NCBI GenBank assembly: GCA_963697525.1
Contig: OY969087.1
Location: 930,001-994,000 of the forward strand
From: Bradymonas sp963697525
Lineage (GTDB): Bacteria > Myxococcota_A > Bradymonadia > Bradymonadales > Bradymonadaceae
Reading direction: 5' to 3'
Length of the DNA stretch: 64,000 nt
Shown here: positions 7,621 through 16,262 of the stretch, piece after piece
Numbering within the stretch: position 1 is the stretch's first letter
Layout of the letters: each line of letters starts with the position of its first letter
The notes under the pieces: model-generated
The model's database searches: none
Seen by the model: only the letters and a program-made list of their open reading frames with translations
What the model was told of the DNA's origin: nothing
Position numbers and translations under genes: made by a program

Positions 7621-9147
7621 ATGCGAAACGGATGGGGCAAACGAGCACTGATCGGATGGATGGCGGCGGCGCTGCTCGCCGGCTGCGGCGGGTTGGGCGA
7701 CATGTCGTCGGGGGACGCGATGTACGCGCCCAGCGGCAGCTACGCGAATACGGGAGCCCCCAACAACCCCGCCGACTACCAGCAGGGGGAGAACTACAAG
7801 CACTGGGAGGAGAACGACTTCATCGACACGAGCACGGAGAATACCTCCACGTTCTCCATCGACGTCGACAACGCCTCCTATACGCTGATGCGCCGCGACG
7901 TGCTCGACGGGGGGCTGCCCGTGGCCGACAGCGTGCGCCCGGAGGAGTATATCAACTTCTTCGACTACGATTACGCCCAGCCCCAGGGCGACGACCCGTT
8001 CTCCATCAATATGGAGATCGCGCCCAGTAAGTTTGGCGAGAACGACCAGAAGCTGTTGCGCATCGGGCTCAAGGGCAAGCATATCCCCCTCGACGCGCTC
8101 AAGCCGACCAACCTGGTCTTTCTGATCGACGTGTCCGGCTCGATGCAGAGCCCCAACAAGCTGCCGATGGTCAAGCAGTCGCTGTACACCCTGCTCGACC
8201 ACCTTCGCCCCAGCGATACGGTGGGCATCGTGGTGTACGCCGGGGCCGACGGCATCGTGCTGCCCCCCACCGAGGTCCAAAACCGCCAGCGCCTCCACCA
8301 GGCCATCGAGCATTTGAGCGCCGGCGGCTCGACCAACGGCGAGGCCGGGATCGTGACCGCCTACAAGATGGCCGAGCAGGCCAAGATCGACGGCGGCAAC
8401 AACCGCGTGATCATCCTGACCGACGGCGACTTCAACGTGGGCAAGACCGGCGACCAGTTGGTCCAACTGGTGCGCGACTACCGCGACAAGCACATCAGCC
8501 TGACCTGCGTGGGCTACGGGCGGGGCAACTACAACGACGCCACCATGGAGGCGTTGGCGCGCGACGGCAACGGCAACTACTTCTACGTCGACAACGAGCA
8601 GGAAGCCGACCGCATCTTCGGCTCGGCGCTGGCCTCGACGCTGGAGGTCATCGCCTCCGACGTCAAAATCCAGGTGGAGTTCGACCCCGACACCGTCTCG
8701 CGCTACCGGCTCATCGGCTACGAGAACCGGGTGATGGACAACCAGGACTTCGACAACGACGCCAAGGACGCCGGCGAGATCGGCCCCGACCACACGGTCA
8801 CCGCGCTGTACGAGCTCGACCTGGCCGACGGCGCCGACACCTCGAGCAACTACCTGGCCACGGTGCGCCTGCGCTACAAGGCGCAGTACGGCGTGGACAG
8901 CAAGCTGCTCGAGCGCGGCATCAAGGCCTCGCAGATCGAGGGAAGCTTCGAGCAGGCCAGCCCGAGTTTCCGCTTCGCGGCGGCGGTGGCCGAATATGCC
9001 GAGATCTTGCGCGAGTCGAAGCACTCCGCGGGGGCGCGCTTCGACGACGTCGAGCAGATCGCGCGGCAGGCGGCGCCGGCGGGGGACGACCAGAAGCAGC
9101 AATTTGTGGATCTGGTCGACATCGCCAAAGGTCTGTGGGGCAACTGA
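7621..9147 (+). CDS. YfbK-like von Willebrand factor A lipoprotein
   Basis: A 508-residue surface or periplasmic lipoprotein. Residues 1-22 form a signal peptide ending in the lipobox LAGC (C22). The segment STFSIDVDNASYTLMRRDV and EYINFFDYDY mark the von Willebrand-associated N-terminal domain, followed by a vWA domain with an intact metal-ion site (LIDVSGSMQS near 168, TDGD near 270) and a DUF3520-type C-terminal domain. Family members are of unknown function but have metal-dependent adhesion folds. The ATG at 7621 has AGGGAG at seven to ten bases. It stands alone: upstream is a palindromic repeat and downstream a heptad hairpin. Confidence 0.92.
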   Translation: MRNGWGKRALIGWMAAALLAGCGGLGDMSSGDAMYAPSGSYANTGAPNNPADYQQGENYKHWEENDFIDTSTENTSTFSIDVDNASYTLMRRDVLDGGLPVADSVRPEEYINFFDYDYAQPQGDDPFSINMEIAPSKFGENDQKLLRIGLKGKHIPLDALKPTNLVFLIDVSGSMQSPNKLPMVKQSLYTLLDHLRPSDTVGIVVYAGADGIVLPPTEVQNRQRLHQAIEHLSAGGSTNGEAGIVTAYKMAEQAKIDGGNNRVIILTDGDFNVGKTGDQLVQLVRDYRDKHISLTCVGYGRGNYNDATMEALARDGNGNYFYVDNEQEADRIFGSALASTLEVIASDVKIQVEFDPDTVSRYRLIGYENRVMDNQDFDNDAKDAGEIGPDHTVTALYELDLADGADTSSNYLATVRLRYKAQYGVDSKLLERGIKASQIEGSFEQASPSFRFAAAVAEYAEILRESKHSAGARFDDVEQIARQAAPAGDDQKQQFVDLVDIAKGLWGN

Positions 9148-9203
9148 GGCTTGGCCCGGTGCGAGTGCTTCCAGCTCTCGCCGTTGAAACTGCGAACTAC
9201 ATT

Positions 9204-9282
9204 TTTCACCGCAAAGGCGCGAAGGCGCTAAGCACTACTTCATTTTTGTTTCTCTTTGCGTCTCTGCGACTTTGCGGTGAAA
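9204..9282. repeat. Heptad hairpin repeat, CACCGCAAAGG type (copy 1)
   Basis: TTTCACCGCAAAGGCGC at the left pairs with GCGACTTTGCGGTGAAA at the right, around a spacer of about 30 bp. The arms are built from AAGGCGC-like seven-base units. It sits between two convergent genes (the YfbK-like gene and comB), where it could act as a bidirectional terminator. The left flank CTGCGAACTACATTTT is shared, in inverted orientation, with the copy at 54528-54613, so the element extends beyond its arms. Confidence 0.85.
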
Positions 9283-9378
9283 CACGCTGTTCGCCGTTCG
9301 CCGTTTTGGGGAATAGATAGATAGACGAGCGCTCGCCCACGCGGGCAAGATGCCCCCGCACCGAAGGCTGCGCGCCGA

Positions 9379-10113
9379 TTAGTCGATAATTTTGGTTCGG
9401 ATGACCGGCTGGGCGTCACCCTCCTCGACATACATCACGAAGTTCGACGGGCGCGGCGTCGCGCAGATCTCGACGTCGCGCTCGTCGTACTCTGGGCGGT
9501 CGGGGTCGAGGAACTTCTGGGCGGCCTCGGACGCCAGGATGCGCCGGCGCACCGCCTCGTCGGAGACGCTGGCGTCGTCGCCGCGGATGCGTGCACCGAT
9601 GAACTCGGCGCAGGCGACGTCTTCGTCGCCGGTGGGGTGGGAGGCGACGATGTTGACGCGATGGACCTCGCCGGCGGCGGCGCGCCGCCGGAGATGCTCG
9701 GCGGTGGTGGCGGCGTTGGTGTAGCCGGTGACGAGCACCGGGCCGGCGCTTCGGGCGTGCAGCGTGGCGCGCACGCCGTTGGTGGTCGTCAGGATCATCC
9801 CGCGCCCGTCGAACGGGTACTGCGCGCATTCGTGGGGCGAATTGCCCAGGTCGAAGCCCTCGATTTTGAGGGCGTGGCGCTCGCCGGCGAGCACGAACTG
9901 GGGGTGCGCCCGGGCCAGCGCGAACGCCTCGGCGACCTCGCCGGCCAGCAGCACCTCGGCGGCGCCTCGCTCGAAGGCGACATGGGTGGTGGTAAACGCC
10001 CGGATCACGTCGATGACGATGGTGGCGTCGGCCCGGCGCAGCTCGGGCGTATGCCCCTGGAAGATCTCGACGGTGGGCGGCAATTGTTGCGATTTTGATT
10101 CTTGGTTCTTCAT
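9379..10113 (-). CDS. comB: ComB-family 2-phosphosulfolactate phosphatase
   Basis: The 244-residue product matches the ComB family across its length: ATIVIDVIRAFTTTHVAFERGA near residues 30-50, LAGERHALKIEGFDLGNSP near 75-93, and ILTTTNGVRATLHA near 108-120. ComB hydrolyses 2-phosphosulfolactate, a coenzyme M precursor, with Mg2+. Many bacteria without coenzyme M carry ComB-like proteins, so the physiological substrate here may be different. No other sulfolactate gene is visible. The ATG at 10111-10113 is divergent from the LOG gene across a 105-bp gap that is mostly octamer repeats, so its promoter must share that space. Downstream it converges on the YfbK-like gene. Confidence 0.83.
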   Translation of the reverse strand: MKNQESKSQQLPPTVEIFQGHTPELRRADATIVIDVIRAFTTTHVAFERGAAEVLLAGEVAEAFALARAHPQFVLAGERHALKIEGFDLGNSPHECAQYPFDGRGMILTTTNGVRATLHARSAGPVLVTGYTNAATTAEHLRRRAAAGEVHRVNIVASHPTGDEDVACAEFIGARIRGDDASVSDEAVRRRILASEAAQKFLDPDRPEYDERDVEICATPRPSNFVMYVEEGDAQPVIRTKIID

Positions 10114-10142
10114 CGTCGGGTGATATGTTGTCGACCGATTAA

Positions 10143-10217
10143 ACCCCTGGACCCCCGGATCCCTAGACCCCTAGACCCCTGGCCCCCTGGACCCCTGAAC
10201 CCCCAGACCCCTAGCCC
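10143..10217. repeat. Octamer repeat (ACCCCTAG/ACCCCTGG) in divergent promoter region
   Basis: About nine tandem, slightly drifting eight-base units such as ACCCCTGG, ACCCCTAG and ACCCCTGA fill the gap between comB and the LOG-family gene, ending two bases before the LOG start codon. Related units (complement GGGGTCCA) occur inside the LuxE-family gene at 47993-48032 and directly upstream of tlyA at 55381-55412. The repeat leaves no obvious ribosome-binding site for the LOG gene. Confidence 0.85.
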
Positions 10218-10218
10218 T

Positions 10219-10800
10219 ATGAACTCCATCTGCATCTTTTGTGGTTCGAGCGTTGGAAACAACCCGATTTATGCCGAGACGGCCGCCCGGGTCGGCGCCC
10301 TGCTCGCCCGCGAGGGCATCACCATGGTCTATGGTGGTGGAGGTATCGGGCTGATGGGCGAGGCAGCGGACGCGGCGCTGGCCGCCGGCGGCGAGGTCAT
10401 CGGGGTGATCCCGCACGGGCTCAACCTCAAGGAGCGCGCCCACGCCGGGGTGAGCCAGATGCACGTGGTCGACACGATGCACGAGCGCAAGGCCAAGATG
10501 CAGCAGTTGGCCGACGCCTTCATCGCGCTTCCCGGTGGCATGGGCACCCTCGAGGAGTTCGCCGAGATCTTCACCTGGGCCCAGCTCGGCATTCACCGTA
10601 AACCCTGTGGGTTGCTCAACATCGAGGGATACTTCGACCCGCTGATCGCCTACTTCGACCATGCCGTGGCCGAGGGTTTTTTGTGGAAGGAGCACCGCGA
10701 GATCGTGCTGGTGGGCGAGTCGGCCGACGAGTTGATGGCCGCCTTTCGCGCCTATGAGCCGCCGCCGTCGAAGCAATGGCTCGAGACCGACCAAACCTGA
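10219..10800 (+). CDS. LOG-family / TIGR00730 Rossmann-fold protein
   Basis: A 193-residue protein of the LOG (lysine decarboxylase-like) family. It begins MNSICIFCGSSVGNNPIYAE, the nucleotide-binding start of the family, and carries the signature PGGMGTLEEFAEIFTWAQLG near residues 100-120. Family members hydrolyse nucleoside 5'-monophosphates, for instance cytokinin ribotides, releasing the base. The ATG at 10219 is chosen because conservation begins there; the open frame upstream to 10102 merely translates the CCCCTAGA repeat into a Pro-rich tract. The repeat replaces a normal Shine-Dalgarno, which is odd. It converges on the response regulator, 13 bases beyond its stop. Confidence 0.9.
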   Translation: MNSICIFCGSSVGNNPIYAETAARVGALLAREGITMVYGGGGIGLMGEAADAALAAGGEVIGVIPHGLNLKERAHAGVSQMHVVDTMHERKAKMQQLADAFIALPGGMGTLEEFAEIFTWAQLGIHRKPCGLLNIEGYFDPLIAYFDHAVAEGFLWKEHREIVLVGESADELMAAFRAYEPPPSKQWLETDQT

Positions 10801-10813
10801 GCGCGCGCCAGCA

Positions 10814-11200
10814 TTAAATCGCGTCGAGGATCTCGCGGATCTGATTGAGGCGAGCCGGCTTGACCAGGTGATGGTCGAAGCCCGCCTCGGCGGAGCGTTC
10901 GCGGTCGGAGGCCTGGCCATAGCCGGTCAGCGCGACCAGCACCGGCTTGTGATCCCGGCTGGATTGGCGCAGTTGACGCGCGACCTGGTAGCCGTCGATG
11001 CCAGGCAGGCCGATGTCGAGAAAGATGACGTCCGGATCGAAGCTGCCCGCTAACTCCAGACCGTCTTCCCCCTGGTTCGCCACCCGCACCTGACAGCCCT
11101 GTAACTCCAGCAAGGCCGACAGCGCATTGGCGATGTCGGCGTTGTCGTCGACAACCAGCACGCGCAGCGAGTTTTCTTCGTCAGCGGCACCTCGAGACAT
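10814..11200 (-). CDS. Receiver-only response regulator
   Basis: The 128-residue product is a single CheY-like receiver domain: acidic pair D18-D19, phosphoacceptor D62 in FLDIGLPG, the switch threonine in ALTGYGQ and the conserved lysine in LVKPAR. There is no output domain, so it should act in a phosphorelay or by protein contact. The start at 11198-11200 is preceded by AGGAG about nine bases upstream; the longer frame to 11344 is rejected because its extra residues are unlike a receiver. It is divergent from the large NTPase gene at 11418, across 217 bp. No histidine kinase is adjacent, so its partner is unknown. Confidence 0.92.
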   Translation of the reverse strand: MSRGAADEENSLRVLVVDDNADIANALSALLELQGCQVRVANQGEDGLELAGSFDPDVIFLDIGLPGIDGYQVARQLRQSSRDHKPVLVALTGYGQASDRERSAEAGFDHHLVKPARLNQIREILDAI

Positions 11201-11417
11201 CTCGTCGGTCTCCTGTGAACTGATGAACGCCCAAAAACCGGGGGCAGCCTCGCGCCATCCCCACGGCCAAAGTAAGCACCGGAAGCTATCGAATACAGCG
11301 ACTGTTCGACGCTTACGATCGATGATGTCCGCACAATAACCCACAAGTCACTGTCACAAACGAAAAATAAATGTAAACATGCGGGCACGTCACTCGAAAT
11401 TGAACCATCGCATTGCC

Positions 11418-13445
11418 ATGACGAAGAATTGGGGAAGCTTGGTAGATCGGGCCGCCGCGCAGATGTTCGTTGGCCGACGCCACGAGCAGGTTTGCCTGGA
11501 ACAGTATCTGGATGATGATTACCGGCGACTGATGCACCTGCACGGCGCCGCGGGAATCGGAAAGAGCGCGCTGTTGAACGCCTTCGCCCAGCGGGCGCGA
11601 TCGCAGGGTTGGCAGACGACCATGCTCGACGGGGCCGCCCTGGGTGAGAGCCGAGAGCGGGTCGAGCGCGCGCTGGGGGAGGTCGCCGCCGCGGACGACG
11701 GCGTCGGCCACCTGGTGGCCATCGACGACTTTGGACGCCTCGAGCCGCTGTTCGGCTGGCTGCGCAGGCATGTGCTGCCCGAACTTCCGGCGGCGGTGCG
11801 CTTGCTGACCGCCGCACGGCGACCACTTCCCAACGAGTGGCTGACCGCGCCCGGCTGGCAAGAACTGCTCGTATGCCTGGAGGTGGGCCCGCTCGACGAG
11901 GCCGACAGCCTGGCCCTGCTCGAAATGCGCGACGTCCCCTGCGACGAGCGCGGCGCTATCGTCGCGTTTGCGCACGGCCATCCCCTGGCGCTCACGGCCG
12001 CGGCCAACGCCGCCCGGCAGCACCCCGACCAGTCCTTTCAGCCCCAGTGGGCCCTCGACCGCCTGGGCGGGCTGCTTCGCCGGCTGCTCGAAGCGGCGCC
12101 CTCGGAGACCCACCGTCAAGCGCTCGAGCTGTCCAGCCTGGTGCGCCGGACCACCGAGCCGTTGTTGGCCAACGTCCTCGAGACCGATGACGCCGCCGAG
12201 ATCTTGCGCTGGCTGGCGAAGTCGCCGTTCTTCGCCCACGACGACGACGGGCACTACCCGCGCGAGCTGCTTCGGCGCCTGCTCAGCGACGAATTGCGAC
12301 GCTTCCAGCAGCGCCGCCGCCAGCGACTGTTGCGCAAGGCCATGCGCTACGTCTTCGAGGTCGCCGAGACCACCCGCGGGCAAGCTCACGAACAACTGAT
12401 GGGCGATCTGGGGTATCTGCTGCGCGACGAGCTGCTGACCGAGTGGGCGCCCATCGAGGCGCAGCGCTACCACGTCGACACGCTGCGCGCCGAGGAATAC
12501 CAGCGCTGCGTGGACACGGTGCGTCGCTTCGAGGGGGAGACCTCGGCGACGATTGCCGCCCACTGGCAGCAGCGCCATCCCCAGGGGCTGGTCGCCTTTC
12601 GCGACGCCGACGGCGAGCTGGCCGGGTTTTGCCAGTTCATCGATCTGGGCGCCGTCACCGCCGAGGACTGCCAGCTCGATCCCGCCGCGGCCATCGCCCG
12701 CGAGCGCGTCAGCGCCTCCCCGCCGCGCCCGGGGGAGTCGGCGCGGCTGTGTCGCTTCTGGATGGGCTGCGAGACCTACCAGAACTGGAGCGGCGTGCAG
12801 ACGCGCATGTTCCAGCATATCTACCTCAAGATCGCCGCCAGCCCGGGCATGGCCCTGGGCATGATCGTGTACGCCCATCCCGACAAGTGGCTGGGCCGGC
12901 CGGATAACCGGTTGCGGTTGGTGGGAAAATTCGAGCTCGACGGCATCCCCTTCATGGTGCAGGGCCGCGACTGGCGCAAAGTGCGGCGTATGGACTGGCT
13001 GGACTCGATGGTCAAGTCGATGATGGGCCAGCCCCCCGTCGAGGCGCGACCCAGCCCGATGGTGCTGACGCGCCAGGAATTCGACGACGGGGTCAAGCGC
13101 GCCCTCAAGCACTTTCACCGCGGCGATCGCCTGGCGGACAACGTGCTCGTGGACACGCCGCTGGTGTTGGGACATTGCGACAGCGACCTGTCCTTCGAGG
13201 CGCGCGTCGACGTCTTGCGCGAGCTGCTGGAGACGACGTGTCGCTCGCTGGGCGATACCGGCGGCGACCGGCGCCACGTCGAGATCCTCGACGAGTCGTT
13301 CCTCAAGCCCCATTCCAAAAAGCAGCGCGTGCTCGCCCGCGATCTGGGCATGGCCTACAGCACCTATCGCTACCACCTGAGCCGGGCGATTATGCGCGTC
13401 GCCGACCAACTCTGGGCGATGGAACAGGCGATGATCGACGTGTAG
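11418..13445 (+). CDS. Large ATP-binding (AAA/STAND-like) protein with HTH-like C-terminus
   Basis: I do not recognise an exact family. From the ATG at 11418 the product has 675 residues. It shows FVGRRHEQ near residue 18, the P-loop HGAAGIGKSALL (43-54), a Walker-B-like VAIDDF near 105 and arginine-rich sensor regions, which is the start of a STAND/AAA ATPase. The middle (about 355-520) has a GNAT-like look: TIAAHWQQRHPQGLVAFRD, then DGELAGFCQFIDLG. The C-terminus (about 620-660) has LARDLGMAYSTYRYHLSRAI, like a helix-turn-helix. No good ribosome site precedes either 11418 or the in-frame ATG at 11379, so the start is uncertain and translation may be leaderless. It may be an ATP-dependent regulator. 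Confidence 0.75.
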   Translation: MTKNWGSLVDRAAAQMFVGRRHEQVCLEQYLDDDYRRLMHLHGAAGIGKSALLNAFAQRARSQGWQTTMLDGAALGESRERVERALGEVAAADDGVGHLVAIDDFGRLEPLFGWLRRHVLPELPAAVRLLTAARRPLPNEWLTAPGWQELLVCLEVGPLDEADSLALLEMRDVPCDERGAIVAFAHGHPLALTAAANAARQHPDQSFQPQWALDRLGGLLRRLLEAAPSETHRQALELSSLVRRTTEPLLANVLETDDAAEILRWLAKSPFFAHDDDGHYPRELLRRLLSDELRRFQQRRRQRLLRKAMRYVFEVAETTRGQAHEQLMGDLGYLLRDELLTEWAPIEAQRYHVDTLRAEEYQRCVDTVRRFEGETSATIAAHWQQRHPQGLVAFRDADGELAGFCQFIDLGAVTAEDCQLDPAAAIARERVSASPPRPGESARLCRFWMGCETYQNWSGVQTRMFQHIYLKIAASPGMALGMIVYAHPDKWLGRPDNRLRLVGKFELDGIPFMVQGRDWRKVRRMDWLDSMVKSMMGQPPVEARPSPMVLTRQEFDDGVKRALKHFHRGDRLADNVLVDTPLVLGHCDSDLSFEARVDVLRELLETTCRSLGDTGGDRRHVEILDESFLKPHSKKQRVLARDLGMAYSTYRYHLSRAIMRVADQLWAMEQAMIDV

Positions 13446-13492
13446 GATGCTCGACAGCCAGAGACCACGTGCTCATTTCCCAGGGAGCCTCG

Positions 13493-14380
13493 ATGTCCGA
13501 CTATCGAAGTATTTTCCGCGACGACCTCCTCGCCCATAAGATCGCCATCGTCACCGGCGGCGGCAGCGGCATTGGCCGCTGCATCGCCCACGAAATGGCG
13601 CACCTGGGCGCCCACACCGTGTTGGTGGGGCGCACCCAGCAAAAGCTCGAGACGGTCGTCGCCGAGATTGAAGAAGACGGCGGCTCGGCGAGCTGGCAGG
13701 TCTGCGACATCCGCGAGGAAGAGCGCGTCAAGGAGGTCATCGGGGCCGTCGTCGCGGCCCACGGCCAGATCGACCTGTTGGTCAACAACGCCGGCGGCCA
13801 ATTCGCCGCCCCGCTGGTGGCGATCTCCAAGAAGGGCTGGGACGCGGTGGTGGGCACCAACCTGACCGGCGGCTTTCTGATGGCCCGCGAGGCCTTCGAC
13901 CAGTCCATGAAGGAGACCGGCGGCGCCATCGTCAACATCGTCGCCGATATGTGGCGGGGCATGCCCGGCATGGGCCACTCGGGTGCGGCGCGCGCCGGGA
14001 TGCGCAACTTCACCAAGACCGCAGCGGTGGAGTGGGCCGGCGCCGGCGTGCGTGTCAACGCCGTCGCCCCCGGCTGGATCGCCTCGTCGGGCATGGACAC
14101 CTACCCCGACTACATCAAGGCGACCATCCCCCAACTGCGCGAGCACGTGCCGCTGAAGCGCCTGGGCACCGAGGCCGAGGTCAGCGCGGCGGTGTGCTTT
14201 TTAGTGTCGCCGGCGGCCGCGTTCATCACCGGCCAGACCCTGGCCGTCGATGGCGGCGCCCCGCTGTACCCGGCCAACTTCCCCATCCCCGACCACGACA
14301 CCTCCCGGGCGTTCGACGGGTTCCATCGATCGGAGATCCCGGAGTTTTTGAAGGAGTTTGTGCACGTCGATGAGGAGTGA
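13493..14380 (+). CDS. SDR-family enoyl-CoA/dienoyl-CoA reductase (PECR-like)
   Basis: A 295-residue short-chain dehydrogenase. The NAD(P) motif TGGGSGIG is near residues 21-28, the NNAG motif near 101, and FITGQTLAVDGG near the end. The catalytic region reads GHSGAARAGMRNFTKT, with serine/alanine where classical SDRs have YxxxK; that HSGAARAG form and the PDHDTSRAF tail match peroxisomal trans-2-enoyl-CoA reductase and 2,4-dienoyl-CoA reductase. Those enzymes work in fatty-acid oxidation or elongation on acyl-CoA. The ATG at 13493 has GGGAG at seven bases. It follows the NTPase gene by 47 bases and may be co-transcribed, but the function does not suggest a link. Confidence 0.87.
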   Translation: MSDYRSIFRDDLLAHKIAIVTGGGSGIGRCIAHEMAHLGAHTVLVGRTQQKLETVVAEIEEDGGSASWQVCDIREEERVKEVIGAVVAAHGQIDLLVNNAGGQFAAPLVAISKKGWDAVVGTNLTGGFLMAREAFDQSMKETGGAIVNIVADMWRGMPGMGHSGAARAGMRNFTKTAAVEWAGAGVRVNAVAPGWIASSGMDTYPDYIKATIPQLREHVPLKRLGTEAEVSAAVCFLVSPAAAFITGQTLAVDGGAPLYPANFPIPDHDTSRAFDGFHRSEIPEFLKEFVHVDEE

Positions 14381-14390
14381 GCCGTTTTTT

Positions 14391-14497
14391 AACCACTGAG
14401 GGCACAGAGTGCACAGAGGAACAGCGAATTATAGAGATTCGCGTGCGGTGATACATGACTTTCGTAGTCCTCTGTGTTCTCTCTGCCCTCTGTGGTG
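14391..14497. repeat. Heptad hairpin repeat, CACAGAGG type (copy 1)
   Basis: AACCACTGAGGGCACAGAG at the left pairs imperfectly with CTCTGCCCTCTGTGGTG at the right, with a centre that includes GAGATTCGCGTGCGG. The arms are seven-base units of the ACAGAGG/GGCACAG type. It lies between two convergent genes (the SDR and the AIF-like reductase), where it would make a strong hairpin in either transcript. Confidence 0.85.
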
Positions 14498-14505
14498 ATT
14501 CGTCT

Positions 14506-16032
14506 TTAGCGGATCTCCACGCCCCGCAACATGCGATCGTGCACGTGCGTCAGCGCGTCGCCGCGCGTGCCGCACGCCGCTAACACCTGCCCATCCTTGA
14601 GGTAGTAGGCGACGAAGTCGCCTTCGTCGACGCTGCCGTCGAGGTCGATGTGGTCCCACTCGTGGGCGTAGCCCACGTACTTGACGGACACGTCGAATTG
14701 GCGCGTCCAGAAAAACGGCACCTCCGCGTAGTCTTTGGGCTCGCCGGCCATATTGAACCCGGCGATGCGCCCGTGCTGGTTGGCCAGCCGCCAGTGCTCG
14801 ATGCGGATGAGCTCGCCGGTTTTGGGGTGGGGGAAGCGGGCAATGTCGCCGGCGGCGTACACCCCGTCGGCCAGCTTCATGGTCGCGTCGACGGTGACGC
14901 TGCCGTCGTCGTTGGTGCCGACGCCGTCGACGTAGTCGGTCGCCGGGCGCACGCCGACGCCGATGACCACCATGTCGCAGTCCAACCGGGTGCCGTCGCC
15001 CAACACGACGCTGCGCTTGTCGCCGTCGGCGTCGATGCGCTCGACGGAGGCGTCGAGGTAAAACTCCACGCCGTTGTCGCGGTGCAGGTTCAGGAAGTAG
15101 CGGCCCACCTCGGCGCCCAGGGACTTCTCGAAGGGCGTCTTGTCGATGGTGGCCACGCTCACGTCGACGTCGCGGTGGGTCAGCGAGGCGGCGACCTCCA
15201 TGCCGATGAAGCTCGACCCGATGACCACGGCCCGATTGGCGGCGTCGGCCGCCTCGATGATGCGGTCGGCGTCGGCGATGGTTCGAAGCAAGAAGACCTT
15301 GTCGGCGTCGGCGCCGGGAATGTCCAGCCGGCGAGGCACCCCGCCGGTGGCCAGCAGAAGCTTGTCGAATTGGCGCGCCTCGCCGTCGTCGAACACCACC
15401 CGCCGCTCGCGCACGTCGACGCGCTCGACGCGCCGGCCGAAGACCAATGAGATGCCGTGCTCGGCGTAGAACTCCTGCGGGCGAAGCGGCAGCCAGTCGG
15501 CGTCGCCCTCGCCGGCCAGGTAGGCCTTGCTCAGGTTGGGCCGGTCGTAGGGCGCGTCGTCCTCGTAGGTCAGCATGGTGATCTTGCCGGTGTAGCCCGC
15601 GCGCCGAAGCGTCTCGGCGGCCATGCTCGCCGCCGCCCCGGCGCCCACGATGCCGAAGTCGCGCGTGTCCTTCCTGTCGAACTCGCAGAAGTCGGGCATA
15701 CGCTGCTCGCTGGCGCCCTCGGGCACCGTGACCACGACGTCGTCGCCATCGACGCTCACCTCGAATTTGGTCAGACAATCGCGCCCCGGCGGCTCGAGAT
15801 GCTCGCCGGTGGTCAAGTCGTATACCGCGTGGTGCCACGGGCAGATGATCGTCTTGCCGGAGAGCACCCCGTCGGCCAGCGGCGCGCCGTAGTGCACGCA
15901 GTGGGCACCCAGGGCGTGGTAGGCGCCGTCGATGCGCGCGAGCAACACGTCGGTGTCGCCGACGCTGACCTGGGTGGCCTGACCGTCCTGGAGGTCGTTG
16001 ACGTGGGCGACGGTTTGCGTGGTGTCGGGCAT
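14506..16032 (-). CDS. Rieske-type FAD/NAD(P) reductase (AIFM3-like)
   Basis: A 508-residue fusion. Residues 8-105 form a Rieske [2Fe-2S] domain with ligands C45-H47 and C64-H67 (AHCVHYGAPLADG and IICPWHHAVYD). It is followed by a two-dinucleotide-fold oxidoreductase: the FAD motif GIVGAGAAAS near 126, YDRPNLSKAYLAG near 160, the NAD motif VVIGSSFIGMEVAASL near 272 and a late GDIARF FAD contact. This is the apoptosis-inducing-factor-3 / ferredoxin-reductase-like architecture. In bacteria such proteins pass electrons to a ferredoxin or oxygenase partner, but no partner gene is nearby. There is no signal peptide. GCGCGC hairpin repeats begin nine bases upstream of the ATG. Confidence 0.92.
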   Translation of the reverse strand: MPDTTQTVAHVNDLQDGQATQVSVGDTDVLLARIDGAYHALGAHCVHYGAPLADGVLSGKTIICPWHHAVYDLTTGEHLEPPGRDCLTKFEVSVDGDDVVVTVPEGASEQRMPDFCEFDRKDTRDFGIVGAGAAASMAAETLRRAGYTGKITMLTYEDDAPYDRPNLSKAYLAGEGDADWLPLRPQEFYAEHGISLVFGRRVERVDVRERRVVFDDGEARQFDKLLLATGGVPRRLDIPGADADKVFLLRTIADADRIIEAADAANRAVVIGSSFIGMEVAASLTHRDVDVSVATIDKTPFEKSLGAEVGRYFLNLHRDNGVEFYLDASVERIDADGDKRSVVLGDGTRLDCDMVVIGVGVRPATDYVDGVGTNDDGSVTVDATMKLADGVYAAGDIARFPHPKTGELIRIEHWRLANQHGRIAGFNMAGEPKDYAEVPFFWTRQFDVSVKYVGYAHEWDHIDLDGSVDEGDFVAYYLKDGQVLAACGTRGDALTHVHDRMLRGVEIR

Positions 16033-16040
16033 GGTATGCC

Positions 16041-16125
16041 TTGGGGCTTGGCGCGCTTGGCGCGCGGGGCTTGAGTCTTGGCGCGCTTAACGCGCGGGGC
16101 TTGGCGCGCTTGGCGCGCGGGTCTT
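16041..16125. repeat. GCGCGC-type hairpin repeat (copy 2)
   Basis: Three units of the form GGCTTGGCGCGCTTGGCGCGC run in tandem with short linkers, starting nine bases upstream of the AIFM3-like start. Each could fold on its GCGCGC core. It is the clearest copy of the type also seen at 3181-3300 and 55454-55487. Confidence 0.8.
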
Positions 16126-16193
16126 GAACTCCCACGAAGCTAAAACCACCTCCAGCCAAATCAAACGCTGCGCCCCTCGGCGTGAGTTTAGCG

Positions 16194-16210
16194 TTGAAAA
16201 CGATTTTCAA
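16194..16210. promoter_or_regulatory. Fur-type operator 1
   Basis: The 17-bp inverted repeat TTGAAAACGATTTTCAA has seven-base arms around a three-base centre and resembles the ferric-uptake-regulator box. It is 108 bp upstream of the porin start and is repeated exactly 69 bp further on. It is AT-rich against a GC-rich background. Identification is by pattern; no Fur gene is in the window. Confidence 0.75.
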
Positions 16211-16262
16211 AATCACCCTTGATTGCCGCTGCAAATCGCTGTACATCCTCTGCCGGACTTAA

